Source: a virus. From it: a stretch of 22,634 nt of DNA. The stretch lies in the IMG/VR virus record IMGVR_UViG_3300032288_000591, positions 1 to 22,634 of that record; one strand, given 5' to 3'. The notes under the pieces are model-generated. The model was not told the origin of the DNA and made no database searches. It saw only the letters and a list, made by a program, of their open reading frames with translations. This document shows, one piece after another, positions 1 to 8,014 of this stretch (within the stretch, counting starts at the first letter, position 1; each line of letters starts with the position of its first letter). A program made the position numbers and the translations under genes.

Positions 1-1
1 T

Positions 2-76
2 GCTGAGTTCATTGCCAACATCATTGCTGAGCTGCAATCCCTCCGCGCCCGTGTGGCGGCACTTGAATCAAACTGA
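2..76 (+). CDS. 3' end of a probable tail-fibre gene (partial)
   Basis: Only the last 24 codons and the TGA stop lie in the window; the start is off the left edge. The visible peptide is a heptad-like helix ending in LRARVAALESN. C-termini of this kind are common on phage tail-fibre and spike proteins that end in an intramolecular chaperone (peptidase S74 type) domain, which trimerises through such a helix. Its position just before the accessory gene at 89 and upstream of the adaptor gene fits a fibre or another virion protein. The assignment to a fibre is inference from this tail and the context; no chaperone motif can be seen in so short a piece. The stretch is GC-rich like the next gene and unlike the genes that follow. 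Confidence 0.55.
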   Translation, partial: AEFIANIIAELQSLRARVAALESN

Positions 77-88
77 AAGGAACCTGAA

Positions 89-403
89 ATGACCCCCGTA
101 TGGACAATCTCTGCCCTCGACTGCAAACCGACTGAGGGCAACCTGACTGATGTCGTTATCACGGCGCACTGGTCTTGCACCGGCACTCAGGATGACAAGA
201 CAGCCAGCGTCTATGCCACCTGCTCATTTAGCCAACCGGGTGACCCGTTCACCCCCTACGCCGATCTGACGCAGGATCAGGTGCTTGGATGGTGCTGGGC
301 CTCCGGTGTGGACAAAGACGCTACCGAGGCGGCTGTGCAGACCCAACTGGACAACCTGATTAACCCGCCTGTTGTTAATTTACCTCTACCGTGGGGAGTT
401 TAA
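89..403 (+). CDS. Small fibre-associated accessory protein, DUF7936-like
   Basis: A 104-aa protein preceded by AAAGGAACCTGAA before its ATG and starting 13 bases after the upstream stop. The N-terminus ([20 protein letters not shown]) resembles a family of about 100-aa proteins that sit beside tail-fibre genes in many aquatic phages, annotated as DUF7936; I recall this by pattern, not by search. It looks like a single beta-rich domain with no membrane segment and four cysteines. A hand count over 61-360 gives about 57 percent GC, against roughly 45 percent in the adaptor and nozzle genes, and codon choice shifts to C-ending codons. This suggests that the fibre end plus this gene came in as a unit. 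The function is unknown; a structural or chaperone role beside the fibre is a guess. Confidence 0.75.
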   Translation: MTPVWTISALDCKPTEGNLTDVVITAHWSCTGTQDDKTASVYATCSFSQPGDPFTPYADLTQDQVLGWCWASGVDKDATEAAVQTQLDNLINPPVVNLPLPWGV

Positions 404-404
404 G

Positions 405-584
405 ATGCCATTGAAAAAAGGTAAGTCAGATAAGACTGTCAGTGAGAATATCTCCATGATGGTCAGGGAAGGTAAGCCTCAGAAACAAGCTATCGCTATT
501 GCCCTGTCAGAGGCAGGCCGTAGCAAGCCTGAGCGTGGTGAGCGTTCCAAGAAGAACAAAGACAAAAAGAAAAAGATGAAATAA
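405..584 (+). CDS. Small basic protein, DUF6496-like
   Basis: A 59-aa, strongly basic protein. The ATG at 405 follows GGGGAG with a short spacer, immediately after the preceding stop, so I prefer it to an in-frame ATG 33 bases upstream that lies inside the neighbouring gene. The core ([20 protein letters not shown]) matches the pattern of the DUF6496 family: a short amphipathic segment with GKPQKQAxAIAL. The last 15 residues are nearly all Lys, Arg, Asn and Asp, which suggests nucleic-acid contact. Such proteins are common next to portal, adaptor and head genes. Whether this one is packaged with DNA or acts in the cell cannot be told from sequence. Confidence 0.8.
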   Translation: MPLKKGKSDKTVSENISMMVREGKPQKQAIAIALSEAGRSKPERGERSKKNKDKKKKMK

Positions 585-596
585 GGATAAACAAAC

Positions 597-1247
597 ATGG
601 CTACGTATTTAGACGTTGTGAACAATGTGCTCAGACGCTTGCGTGAGCCTGTTGTTTCCTCTGTGACCGACACTGATTATTCTTCTATGATCGGTGTCTT
701 GGTCAACGATGCTAAGAGAGAAGTAGAGGATGCTGCAGACTGGAATGCTCTGACTCAGACATTGACTGCAGTGACCACTGCTAATATCTTTAACTATGTT
801 CTCGTAGGCTCTCGTACACGCTTTAGGGTCATGGATGTTCTTAATGACTCTGATGATTTTTCTATGAGGTATGCCCCTTCAACATGGATGAACCGTATGT
901 TCATGTTGGACACACAGCAGCCGGGAAAGCCCCTGTACTACAACTTCAACGGTGTAGATACCAACGGAGATACTCAGGTAGACATCTATCCTATCCCTGA
1001 TGCAGCTTATACACTACGGTTTAACTTGATTATTCCTCAGGCTGACCTGAATCTAGATACAGATCGTATTTTAGTTCCTGACCATTTGGTATCTATGCTT
1101 GCCTACTCCAAGGCTATTGCAGAGCGTGGTGAGGATTCTGGTTTACTATCTTCTGAGGCTTATCAAATGTATCGTTTAGCTCTTGCAGATGCTGTTGCAA
1201 TTGAGAGAAACCACTACGATGAAGAGATGGTGTGGGAACCTACCTAA
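597..1247 (+). CDS. Head-tail adaptor protein (SU10-type adaptor / P22 gp4-like)
   Basis: A 216-aa protein with AAGGAT before its ATG. The opening MATYLDVVNNVLRRLREP, the SxMIGxLVNDAKREVEDAADWNAL helix (about residues 30-52), and a C-terminal helical bundle with LVSMLAYSKAIAERGED (about 163-179) are the layout of the ring-forming adaptor that docks under the portal in short-tailed phages of the SU10/P22 type. Length is normal for the family. The middle part is a beta-sandwich-like insertion. It lies directly upstream of the large tail protein it would contact. The role is known for the family and inferred here by sequence pattern and gene order. Confidence 0.8.
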   Translation: MATYLDVVNNVLRRLREPVVSSVTDTDYSSMIGVLVNDAKREVEDAADWNALTQTLTAVTTANIFNYVLVGSRTRFRVMDVLNDSDDFSMRYAPSTWMNRMFMLDTQQPGKPLYYNFNGVDTNGDTQVDIYPIPDAAYTLRFNLIIPQADLNLDTDRILVPDHLVSMLAYSKAIAERGEDSGLLSSEAYQMYRLALADAVAIERNHYDEEMVWEPT

Positions 1248-1269
1248 TGGGATTTAAACGGAGTAAGAA

Positions 1270-2808
1270 ATGGCAGAACAGCTTCTAACGACTACAATTC
1301 AAGCTCCGGGCTTTATGGGTCTTAACCGTCAAGACTCTTCAGTGGGTCTTGACAATGGGTTCGCTACGGTAGCTACCAATTGTATTATTGATAAATTTGG
1401 ACGTATCGGTGCTCGTAAGGGATGGAGTCCTGCACATTCTAGTCTAGGAGCTTTATCAGGGGATGTAGAAGGTATTGGTGAATTAATTGCTTTAGATGGA
1501 ACTTCCTACATCGTAGCCACTGGAGCCAATAAATTATTTAAATTAGTAGGTTCCACCCTTACAGAGTTAACCTATGGAGGAGGTGGTACAGCTCCTACCA
1601 TTACCGCTAATCACTGGCAGATGGCTCCCTTGCATGGATGCCTGTATCTGTATCAGGCTGGACATGATCCCTTAGTGTTCGATCCTGCGGTCAGCACAAC
1701 ACAGTACCGTAGGATCTCTGAGAAGTCAGGCTATGTAGGAACGGTATCACATAATAACTGTGTAATAAGTGCTTATGGTCGGATATGGACTGCAAACAAC
1801 AACTCTCAAAAGAGTATCATCCAGTTCTCTGATCTTCTGTCAGGACATATTCTGAGCACAGGCACTGCAGGTACTCTAGACATCTCCGAGATCTGGCCTG
1901 CAGGTTCTGATGAGATTATGGCCTTAGCTGCTCATAACGGATTCTTGATGGTCTTTGGTCGTAGGCAGATTCTGGTGTATTCAGGAGCTACAGATCCGAA
2001 CGAGCTAAGATTAGCAGACACGATTAACGGTACAGGCTGTGTCGCTAGGGATTCTGTAGTTGCCACAGGTGGAGATATTGTATTCCTCTCAGACACAGGC
2101 GTTAGATCTCTGATGAGAACTATTCAAGAGAAATCTGCTCCGATGAGGGAACTTAGTATCAATGTCAAGGATGACCTGATCGAGGATGTTTTAACTGAAA
2201 CAGCCTCCAAGATCAAGGCAGTGTACTCCGATAAAGATGCTTTCTACTTGTTGTCTTTACCGACAGTCAATACAGTCTATTGTTTTGATATGCGCTCTCA
2301 GCTTCAAAATGGTGCTGCAAGGGCTACAACGTGGAATAACATTACACCGACAGCCTTCTTCTATACCCGTAGTAAGGATTTGTTACTAGGTAAAGAAGAT
2401 TATATCGGAAAATATCAAAATAATCTTGACAACGCTGCCACTTATCGGTTACAATATTATACCAACTACTTTGACTTTGGTTCTCCAACAGCATTGAAGA
2501 TCCTCAAGAAGATCAACATGACTCTGATCGGTGGACAAGGTGCTGATATGGTTGTCAAGTACGGATTCGACTACAGTCCTAGTTTCTTGTCTCAATCTGT
2601 CAGTTTAGGTGCTGTGACTATCGCAGAATACGGGATAGCAGAGTATAACATCGGACAGTATACTGCTGGTGTTGTCTTTGATAACCAGAAGATTCAAGGT
2701 AGTGGTTCAGGTAATGTGCTCCAGATAGGATTGGAAGCTGAGATAGATAGTTTTGAACTATCCTTACAGAAATTGGATTGCTATGTTAAAGCAGGACGAA
2801 CGAGGTAA
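1270..2808 (+). CDS. Tail nozzle / stabilisation-type structural protein
   Basis: A 512-aa protein with GGAG seven bases before the ATG, 22 bases after the adaptor stop. The start (APGFMGLNRQDSSVGLDNGF) followed by ATNCIIDKFGRIGARKGW is typical of the beta-propeller proteins that form the nozzle under the adaptor ring in short-tailed phages (P22 gp10 or SU10 nozzle type). Repeated short beta-strand motifs such as YIVATGANKLFKL and FLMVFGRRQILVYSG recur through residues 70-300, as expected for propeller blades. There is no transmembrane segment. It should be a hexameric tail component that closes the DNA channel. A sigma70-like promoter sequence lies inside the gene at 2426-2455. Confidence 0.75.
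   Translation: MAEQLLTTTIQAPGFMGLNRQDSSVGLDNGFATVATNCIIDKFGRIGARKGWSPAHSSLGALSGDVEGIGELIALDGTSYIVATGANKLFKLVGSTLTELTYGGGGTAPTITANHWQMAPLHGCLYLYQAGHDPLVFDPAVSTTQYRRISEKSGYVGTVSHNNCVISAYGRIWTANNNSQKSIIQFSDLLSGHILSTGTAGTLDISEIWPAGSDEIMALAAHNGFLMVFGRRQILVYSGATDPNELRLADTINGTGCVARDSVVATGGDIVFLSDTGVRSLMRTIQEKSAPMRELSINVKDDLIEDVLTETASKIKAVYSDKDAFYLLSLPTVNTVYCFDMRSQLQNGAARATTWNNITPTAFFYTRSKDLLLGKEDYIGKYQNNLDNAATYRLQYYTNYFDFGSPTALKILKKINMTLIGGQGADMVVKYGFDYSPSFLSQSVSLGAVTIAEYGIAEYNIGQYTAGVVFDNQKIQGSGSGNVLQIGLEAEIDSFELSLQKLDCYVKAGRTR
2426..2455 (+). promoter_or_regulatory. Candidate sigma70-type promoter inside the nozzle gene
   Basis: TTGACA (2426-2431), an 18-base spacer, then TACAAT (2450-2455). The predicted start of transcription is near 2462, so it would feed the fibre-anchor, ejection and lysis genes. 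The bases TCGGTTACAAT over and before the -10 box also occur in the minus-strand candidate at 16264-16293. It lies in coding sequence, so chance is possible. Confidence 0.45.
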
Positions 2809-2810
2809 AC

Positions 2811-3041
2811 ATGAGTAATTATACTAAAGCCACGGACTTTGCCGTTAAAGACTCTTTAGCGTCAGGAAACCCTTCAAAGCTCGTGAAAGGTACTGAAATT
2901 GACACTGAGTTTAATGCAATTCAATCTGCTGTAAACTCCAAAGCTGATAAAGCCTCTCCTGCTCTGACAGGTACGGCTACAGCGGTTAACCTGACTGTAT
3001 CTGGAACATTTAATGCCACAGTGGACGGAGGGACTTACTAA
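2811..3041 (+). CDS. Small virion protein resembling a tail-fibre anchor
   Basis: A 76-aa protein with GAGGTAAAC before its ATG, two bases after the nozzle stop. The N-terminal part (TKATDFAVKDSLASGNPSKL followed by a VKGTEIDTEFNAI segment) is the sequence usually seen at the virion-attachment end of long phage fibres, where it precedes a shaft. Here it is followed by only one short shaft-like repeat (SPALTGTATAVNLTVSGTFN) and then ends. It could be a free-standing fibre adaptor, a decoration protein, or the remnant of a fibre whose distal part was lost or moved. The stop overlaps the next start as TAATG, so the two are translationally coupled. Confidence 0.7.
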   Translation: MSNYTKATDFAVKDSLASGNPSKLVKGTEIDTEFNAIQSAVNSKADKASPALTGTATAVNLTVSGTFNATVDGGTY

Positions 3042-4036
3042 TGGCTGATTGGACTAATCTTCTAACTGGCTTACTTGGGGCAGGAGCCAGTATATACACT
3101 GCTAACAAGCAAGCCAATGCGGTTCAGAATGCTGCCACTCAAGCGGCTCAGCAGTCACAGTTCCGTCCCGTAGGAATCACTACCCGCTTTGGTCGTAGTG
3201 GTTTCCAGTATGACCCTTCTACAGGTCAACTTGTAGGTGCTGGCTATCAAGTAGCTCCTGATGTAGCTGCTCAGCGGGAGGCTCTGTTAGGGCTTGCCGG
3301 TGGACAGCTTTCTCAGGCTCAACAAGCTCAGGCAATGGCTCCTCAAGTAGCTCAGGCTGCTCAAGGCTTGTTTAACTTAGGTCAGGGCTACCTTGCTCAG
3401 ACTCCTCAAGCTGCAGCACAGCAGTTCATGGCTCAGCAGCAGCAGTTACTTGCTCCGGGTCGTGAGCAGCAACTTTCACAGGCTATGAACCGTGAATATC
3501 AGCGTGGAACGATGGGTTTAGGTGTAGGAGCTACTCAGGCAGGCTATCAAGCAGGTGCTCCCGGCTTAGCAGCTTCTAATCCTCGTCTTGCAGCCTTGTA
3601 CAATGCTCAAGCTGCTCAGGATGCTCAGTTAGCTGCTCAGGCTCAGCAGGCAGGCATGGAGCAGGCTCGCTTTGGTCAGGGACTCTTAGGAGGTGCTCTG
3701 AACCTGCAAGGTGCTGGCTATGGTCTGCAGACACAGGCTCTGTCTCCGTATACGGGCTACTTCGGTGCTGCTCGTACCGCAGAAACAATGGGTATGCAGC
3801 CTATCGATATTAGTCTTGGCTTAGCTGGCCCCACAACGGCTGCTGCTCGTGCCGCTGCTATGACTAATCTTCAAGCTGCTCAGGATGTTGCCGCTCTTGA
3901 TGCTAGGCGCAACCAAGCCGTTATCGGTGGTTTGTCTGATCCTGTAGCTGCTTTGATCGGAGCCTTAACAAAGACACCTCAACCTAATTTTTCAACAATT
4001 GGTTACACTGGCCCCGGACGTGGTGATTATTTCTAA
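3041..4036 (+). CDS. Internal virion protein, Ala/Gln-rich (ejection-type)
   Basis: A 331-aa protein with a short N-terminal hydrophobic patch (LLTGLLGAGASIYTA, residues about 7-21) and long Ala/Gln-rich helical stretches built from repeated Ala-Gln codons (GCTCAG), for example residues 86-150 and 190-210. A small ordered patch (FGRSGFQYDPSTGQLVGAGY, residues about 50-69) interrupts them. Proteins of this type sit between the tail nozzle and lysis genes of short-tailed phages and are usually packaged inside the head and ejected with the DNA. The assignment rests on position and composition; no enzymatic motif is visible. Its start overlaps the previous stop. Confidence 0.65.
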   Translation: MADWTNLLTGLLGAGASIYTANKQANAVQNAATQAAQQSQFRPVGITTRFGRSGFQYDPSTGQLVGAGYQVAPDVAAQREALLGLAGGQLSQAQQAQAMAPQVAQAAQGLFNLGQGYLAQTPQAAAQQFMAQQQQLLAPGREQQLSQAMNREYQRGTMGLGVGATQAGYQAGAPGLAASNPRLAALYNAQAAQDAQLAAQAQQAGMEQARFGQGLLGGALNLQGAGYGLQTQALSPYTGYFGAARTAETMGMQPIDISLGLAGPTTAAARAAAMTNLQAAQDVAALDARRNQAVIGGLSDPVAALIGALTKTPQPNFSTIGYTGPGRGDYF

Positions 4037-4047
4037 GGATAACATAA

Positions 4048-5265
4048 ATGGCAACACAATTACCTAGTTTATTTGGCACTCAGATGGAACCTGAGCAGAT
4101 GGCAGAGGCTCGTGCTCTGCAGTTTGCTCAGATGTCACCACAGCAGCAGATGCAATACAACATTTACCGGAATGTTAATCGTTTAGGTCGTGGTGCTGCC
4201 AGTCTGTTAGGTGCTGATGTTCAAGATCCTGCCATGCGTAAGGCTTCTCAGATTCGTCAGCTGGCTTCTCAATTCGATACGAACACTCCTGAAGGACTGA
4301 TGGAGTTTGCTAGTGCTCTGAGACAGATCGATCCTCAGTTGGCTATGCAGGCTGCTCAGCAGGCTCAGGCTATGATGCAAGTTCAAGCTAATTTAGGAGC
4401 TACACGTGCTCTTGAACAGCAAAGGTTACGTGAAAAAGTATCTGCCGATCCGTTTGAACAGCTTGTACGTTCGGGCAAATATACCCCTGAAAGTTTAGCA
4501 GTTTATCGTGAATCTGGAAATGTTGCTGATTTAAAACTACAAGAAAAAGAAACTAAAATTAATTATGGTGCTGAAGCGGATCGTGCTGCAAAAGCTAATT
4601 TTGGAAAACTATTTAGTGAATTAACTCAATCAGAAGCTAAAATAATTGACGATCTTTTAGAAACTCGTGGTGTAACTAAGGCTAAAGCAGGTGCTGGAAA
4701 AACAGAAGTAACTCTTCCGGGCGTACAAAAAGCAGGTGATGTTACAGGTCTTCGAAAAGATTTACAAGCAATTACTAGACCTTATCAGGATCAGGCAGAC
4801 GCTGCTGGAGATGCCATTGATTTAGCAAATTTAGCATTGAAAAATAATAACTTTGCTGCTGTGTCTAGTTTATCACGTAGTCTTGCTAAAGCAGCCGGTG
4901 AAACACAGCTTTCAAATAAAGATGTAGAAGCATTTGGAATTGATCCTTCTTTAGTTGGTCGAGTTGTTGATACTGTGTCTCGTTTAGCTCAAAGCCGACC
5001 TTCGGTGGATACTTTGACTAAACTTCGTCAACTTGCTGAAGCTTTAAAGAAGAAAGCTGAGTCTCGTATTGCTATTGAAGAAGAACAGCTTCAAGAAACT
5101 GCCCGTGTTAGCGGTCAATTCACAGAGAATCAAATAAATACTGTGTTTCGCCGTAGACCAAAGACACCAAAATTATCTTTTAATTCTATTGAAGAAGCAG
5201 AAGCAGCCAATCTTCCAAGAGGAACTAGAATTACGATCAATGGTCGTCCAGCAGAGGTTGAATAG
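4048..5265 (+). CDS. Internal virion protein (ejection-type)
   Basis: A 405-aa protein, start preceded by AAGGATAACATAA. Residues 1-130 are Gln/Ala/Met-rich helices (MSPQQQMQYN and QLAMQAAQQAQAMMQ); the middle (about 170-350) is charged helical sequence. The last 35 residues contain SFNSIEEAEAANLPRGTRIT, a small beta motif often found at the C-terminus of phage ejection proteins. Base composition drops to about 37 percent GC around 4560-4620, with more T- and A-ending codons than in the first third, so the gene looks like a composite. No catalytic motif is seen. By position it is the second of three internal virion proteins. Confidence 0.65.
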   Translation: MATQLPSLFGTQMEPEQMAEARALQFAQMSPQQQMQYNIYRNVNRLGRGAASLLGADVQDPAMRKASQIRQLASQFDTNTPEGLMEFASALRQIDPQLAMQAAQQAQAMMQVQANLGATRALEQQRLREKVSADPFEQLVRSGKYTPESLAVYRESGNVADLKLQEKETKINYGAEADRAAKANFGKLFSELTQSEAKIIDDLLETRGVTKAKAGAGKTEVTLPGVQKAGDVTGLRKDLQAITRPYQDQADAAGDAIDLANLALKNNNFAAVSSLSRSLAKAAGETQLSNKDVEAFGIDPSLVGRVVDTVSRLAQSRPSVDTLTKLRQLAEALKKKAESRIAIEEEQLQETARVSGQFTENQINTVFRRRPKTPKLSFNSIEEAEAANLPRGTRITINGRPAEVE

Positions 5266-5273
5266 GAGTAAAC

Positions 5274-7820
5274 ATGGCTATCAAGTTTTTGGATGAGGCT
5301 GAACAAAAACCTAGTAAAATTCGTTTTTTAGATGAGCAGCCTGTTGATTTAGTATCTCAGATTCCTACAGGAGGCTATCCTACCGTACCGCTAACACAGC
5401 CTACTTTATCTGCAAGTGAGCGTATGCAGCGTAATTTGTTGTCTGGCGTTGCTGCTGTTCCTGCTCTTGCTATTCCTGCTCGGCTGCTTCAGACAGCAAC
5501 TGCAGGTACTCGTGCTGCTCCTTATACACAAGCTGTAGCTAGTGCTCTTGTTCCTCGCTCAGGTGCTGATCTTGCTCGTCAAGCAGTTATCAGCGGTGGA
5601 ACTGCTGTAGGCGCAGGAGAGATCGGACAAGCTGTTGCTGAAAAGGCAGGAGAAGAATATCGACTTCCTGCTGAAATTGGTGCAGGTTTGGGTCTAGCGT
5701 TTCCTGCTAACGCTTTATTAACAAGCGGTGAACTTGCTGTTAAAGGTTTAGTTAATAGGGCAATGGGCCGTGAATTCTTCGATACTGGGTTACAAGCTGC
5801 ACAAACTTTTGGCAGTGCTAAAGCAGCCTCTCGTATCTCTGATGCTATTCGTTCGAATCCAGATCTTCCTGCTGATTTGGCACGTGCTAAAGAAATTGAA
5901 GCATTGACAGGTGTTAAATTACCTGTCCCGGCTGCTTCTAAGGGCGATACTACTATTGTTGGGTTGCTTGCTAGTGAGACAGCTCGTGCTGAAAATGCAG
6001 CCTTCACAGCAGCCATGAAACAACAGGAAAAAGCTGCTTTAGATGCTGTAAGGGAAGCACAAAAGCGTTTAGCTGGTGATCCTCGTAACGCTGCTCTGGT
6101 TGCTGAAGTAGAGGCTCGTAAGATTGCTTATGAGAATTCTAGGCTCGAAACTGTTGCTGTTATGAAACAAGCTAACATCCAGCGTCAGTTAGGGGATATT
6201 GATAATCGGATGCAGCAATTGACTTCAGATCAGTTAATTGTAGATACAGGTAAACAGGATTTAGGTCTTCGTGTAAAGAATCTTCTGGATTCTCGTGAGG
6301 CTGTTCTTAGACAAGAATTTAAACCTTTATATGAAGGTGTTCTTAAAGAAGCTTCGGATGCTGGCGTGACGATGGATTCCCCAGTAGTCGCTACTCTGTG
6401 GAACTTTGTGAAGCAACGTCAAGCAGATGATGTCTTTGCTAAGTTTCCTCAGTTGGATGCTAAAATTAAACAAGTATTAGCACCTAAGAAGGCTCCTGTT
6501 AGTTCTAAGTTTGCAGAAAAATACCCAAATTTAGTGAGGTCTATTGAAGGAACTTTTAAACCATTAGAAGTCAACGATATAGATTCACTAAAAAGGGCTA
6601 TTAATAAAGCTATCGGACAAACACAAGATCGGGATCAGCTTCGTATGCTATACGAGTTGAAGAATAGATTTGATGACTCTCTTCAAACTTTACCTGAAGA
6701 TTTTGTTCAAGCTTATAAAGGCTTAGACAAGCAGTATGCTGAAAAGCTTGGAATGCCTTTCAGTGAGGCTGGTGTTGTAGCTGTTGATAAAGCTAGGTTC
6801 GTTGAATCTACTGTACCAATGCTAACAAATAAACCCTCAGCTATTCGTCAGATTCTTACAGCTACAGACAATTCTCCGGAAGCAGCTAAGATAGTAGAAG
6901 ATGCCTTCTTGATGAAGATCAGTCAGACAAACGGTATTGTCAATCCTATAACAGGTGAGGTAAATCCTTTTGCTCTTAGGTCTTTCATTAATAAAAACTC
7001 TGAAGGTATAGATTTAGTTCCGGGTTTACGCCAGCGTTTAGAGACTACTGGCTCTGATGCCGCTACTCTTTTAGGCAACCGTCAGCGTTTATTGGAAGAG
7101 CAGAAGAATGCAGCAGTTACTAAGCTTGAGAATGTTTGGTCTAAAGCGTATGGTCAGACAGGCGGCTTTGAAGGGTTTGTAAGCCGAGCATTGACTAATC
7201 CTCAAGATCTGAATGAATTGATTCGCTTGTCTGCTTCTGACTCTACGCTACAGCGTGGTTTGAAAGCTGTGGTTATGGATCTTGGTCTTAACTCTACCAA
7301 CAAAGTAAAGTTCTTTGATGATAATGTTCAGACTATCAACACATTGTTCGGTAAAGATCATGCTCAGAATGTAAAAGCTTTGTTAGAAGCTTCCGATCGC
7401 TTAGCTAAGAATCCTGTCATGGCTAAGATCAATCAGTCTTTATCTCAGACAACCGAGTTTGAGAAACTGACTGGTTCTGATCCTGCTCGACTGGCTGCTC
7501 TGGCGCGTAACCAAGTCCAAGGTACTTTCTATAAGATTTCTACGACTCTGAGCAGGTTCTTACAGAATCGCTCTACTAAATCAGAATCTGCAGAAATTCA
7601 AGATTTCTTGTCTAATTATAATAATGTAAAAGATGCTACTGAAGCTATCAAAGCTTTAGAACAACAAGGCAATAAAGGACTGGCTAAAGCTAAAGCCGTT
7701 GGTGCTAAGCTTTTAAATAATGCTTCAACTGCAGCTTTAATTGGTGCTTCGGCTCCTTTGCGTATTATTGAGCGTCAAGAAGTTCCTGAAATGGTTATAA
7801 ATGAAGAGGAGATGCAGTAA
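5274..7820 (+). CDS. Large internal virion protein (ejection-type)
   Basis: An 848-aa protein, start preceded by AGGAG. It has an Ala/Gly-rich hydrophobic N-terminal region (about residues 55-165, with AAVPALAIPARLLQ and IGAGLGLAFPANAL). Long helical, coiled-coil-like stretches follow (about 240-310 with repeated KAALDAVREAQKR-type sequence, then 430-480 and 600-720). Large proteins with membrane-prone segments at the end of the structural block, just before the holin, are typical of the DNA-ejection machinery of short-tailed phages (compare T7 gp15/gp16 in role). I see no transglycosylase or peptidase motif. The stop overlaps the holin start as TAATG. Confidence 0.65.
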   Translation: MAIKFLDEAEQKPSKIRFLDEQPVDLVSQIPTGGYPTVPLTQPTLSASERMQRNLLSGVAAVPALAIPARLLQTATAGTRAAPYTQAVASALVPRSGADLARQAVISGGTAVGAGEIGQAVAEKAGEEYRLPAEIGAGLGLAFPANALLTSGELAVKGLVNRAMGREFFDTGLQAAQTFGSAKAASRISDAIRSNPDLPADLARAKEIEALTGVKLPVPAASKGDTTIVGLLASETARAENAAFTAAMKQQEKAALDAVREAQKRLAGDPRNAALVAEVEARKIAYENSRLETVAVMKQANIQRQLGDIDNRMQQLTSDQLIVDTGKQDLGLRVKNLLDSREAVLRQEFKPLYEGVLKEASDAGVTMDSPVVATLWNFVKQRQADDVFAKFPQLDAKIKQVLAPKKAPVSSKFAEKYPNLVRSIEGTFKPLEVNDIDSLKRAINKAIGQTQDRDQLRMLYELKNRFDDSLQTLPEDFVQAYKGLDKQYAEKLGMPFSEAGVVAVDKARFVESTVPMLTNKPSAIRQILTATDNSPEAAKIVEDAFLMKISQTNGIVNPITGEVNPFALRSFINKNSEGIDLVPGLRQRLETTGSDAATLLGNRQRLLEEQKNAAVTKLENVWSKAYGQTGGFEGFVSRALTNPQDLNELIRLSASDSTLQRGLKAVVMDLGLNSTNKVKFFDDNVQTINTLFGKDHAQNVKALLEASDRLAKNPVMAKINQSLSQTTEFEKLTGSDPARLAALARNQVQGTFYKISTTLSRFLQNRSTKSESAEIQDFLSNYNNVKDATEAIKALEQQGNKGLAKAKAVGAKLLNNASTAALIGASAPLRIIERQEVPEMVINEEEMQ

Positions 7821-8014
7821 TGTCTTTATCGCAATCAACTACAGAGACTGCCTCTGGGATGGTCACTAAAGCAGCAGCGCCTGTGACTGTCTCTCTTGCA
7901 ACAGTAGCTGGTTATCAGGTTTCTGATATTATCCTCTGGACTACGTTGTTCTACACAGTCTTGATGATCGGTCATAAACTATATGTCATCTACAAGGATG
8001 TAATGGGTAAATAA
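7820..8014 (+). CDS. Holin, T7-type (class II-like)
   Basis: A 64-aa protein with one clear membrane segment (about residues 36-56, DIILWTTLFYTVLMIGHKLY) and a weaker hydrophobic N-terminal half (TKAAAPVTVSLATVAGY). The pattern KAAAPV, then a Trp/Tyr-rich membrane helix, then a basic tail (YKDVMGK) is like T7 gp17.5, and the length is nearly the same. It would collect in the inner membrane and, at the set time, depolarise it so that the SAR endolysin is released. It is coupled by 1-base overlaps to the ejection protein upstream and to the endolysin downstream. Confidence 0.75.
   Translation: MSLSQSTTETASGMVTKAAAPVTVSLATVAGYQVSDIILWTTLFYTVLMIGHKLYVIYKDVMGK

Noticed and set aside
3260-3680. 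Repeated GCTCAG/CAGCAG units as a DNA repeat array
   Set aside because: They are Ala-Gln codon runs in frame within a virion protein, with irregular spacing; not CRISPR or tandem repeat DNA.
5906-5927. Perfect hairpin GACAGGT/ACCTGTC with TTGACA next to it
   Set aside because: It lies deep in the large ejection gene with no -10 box or T-run; probably chance in coding sequence.
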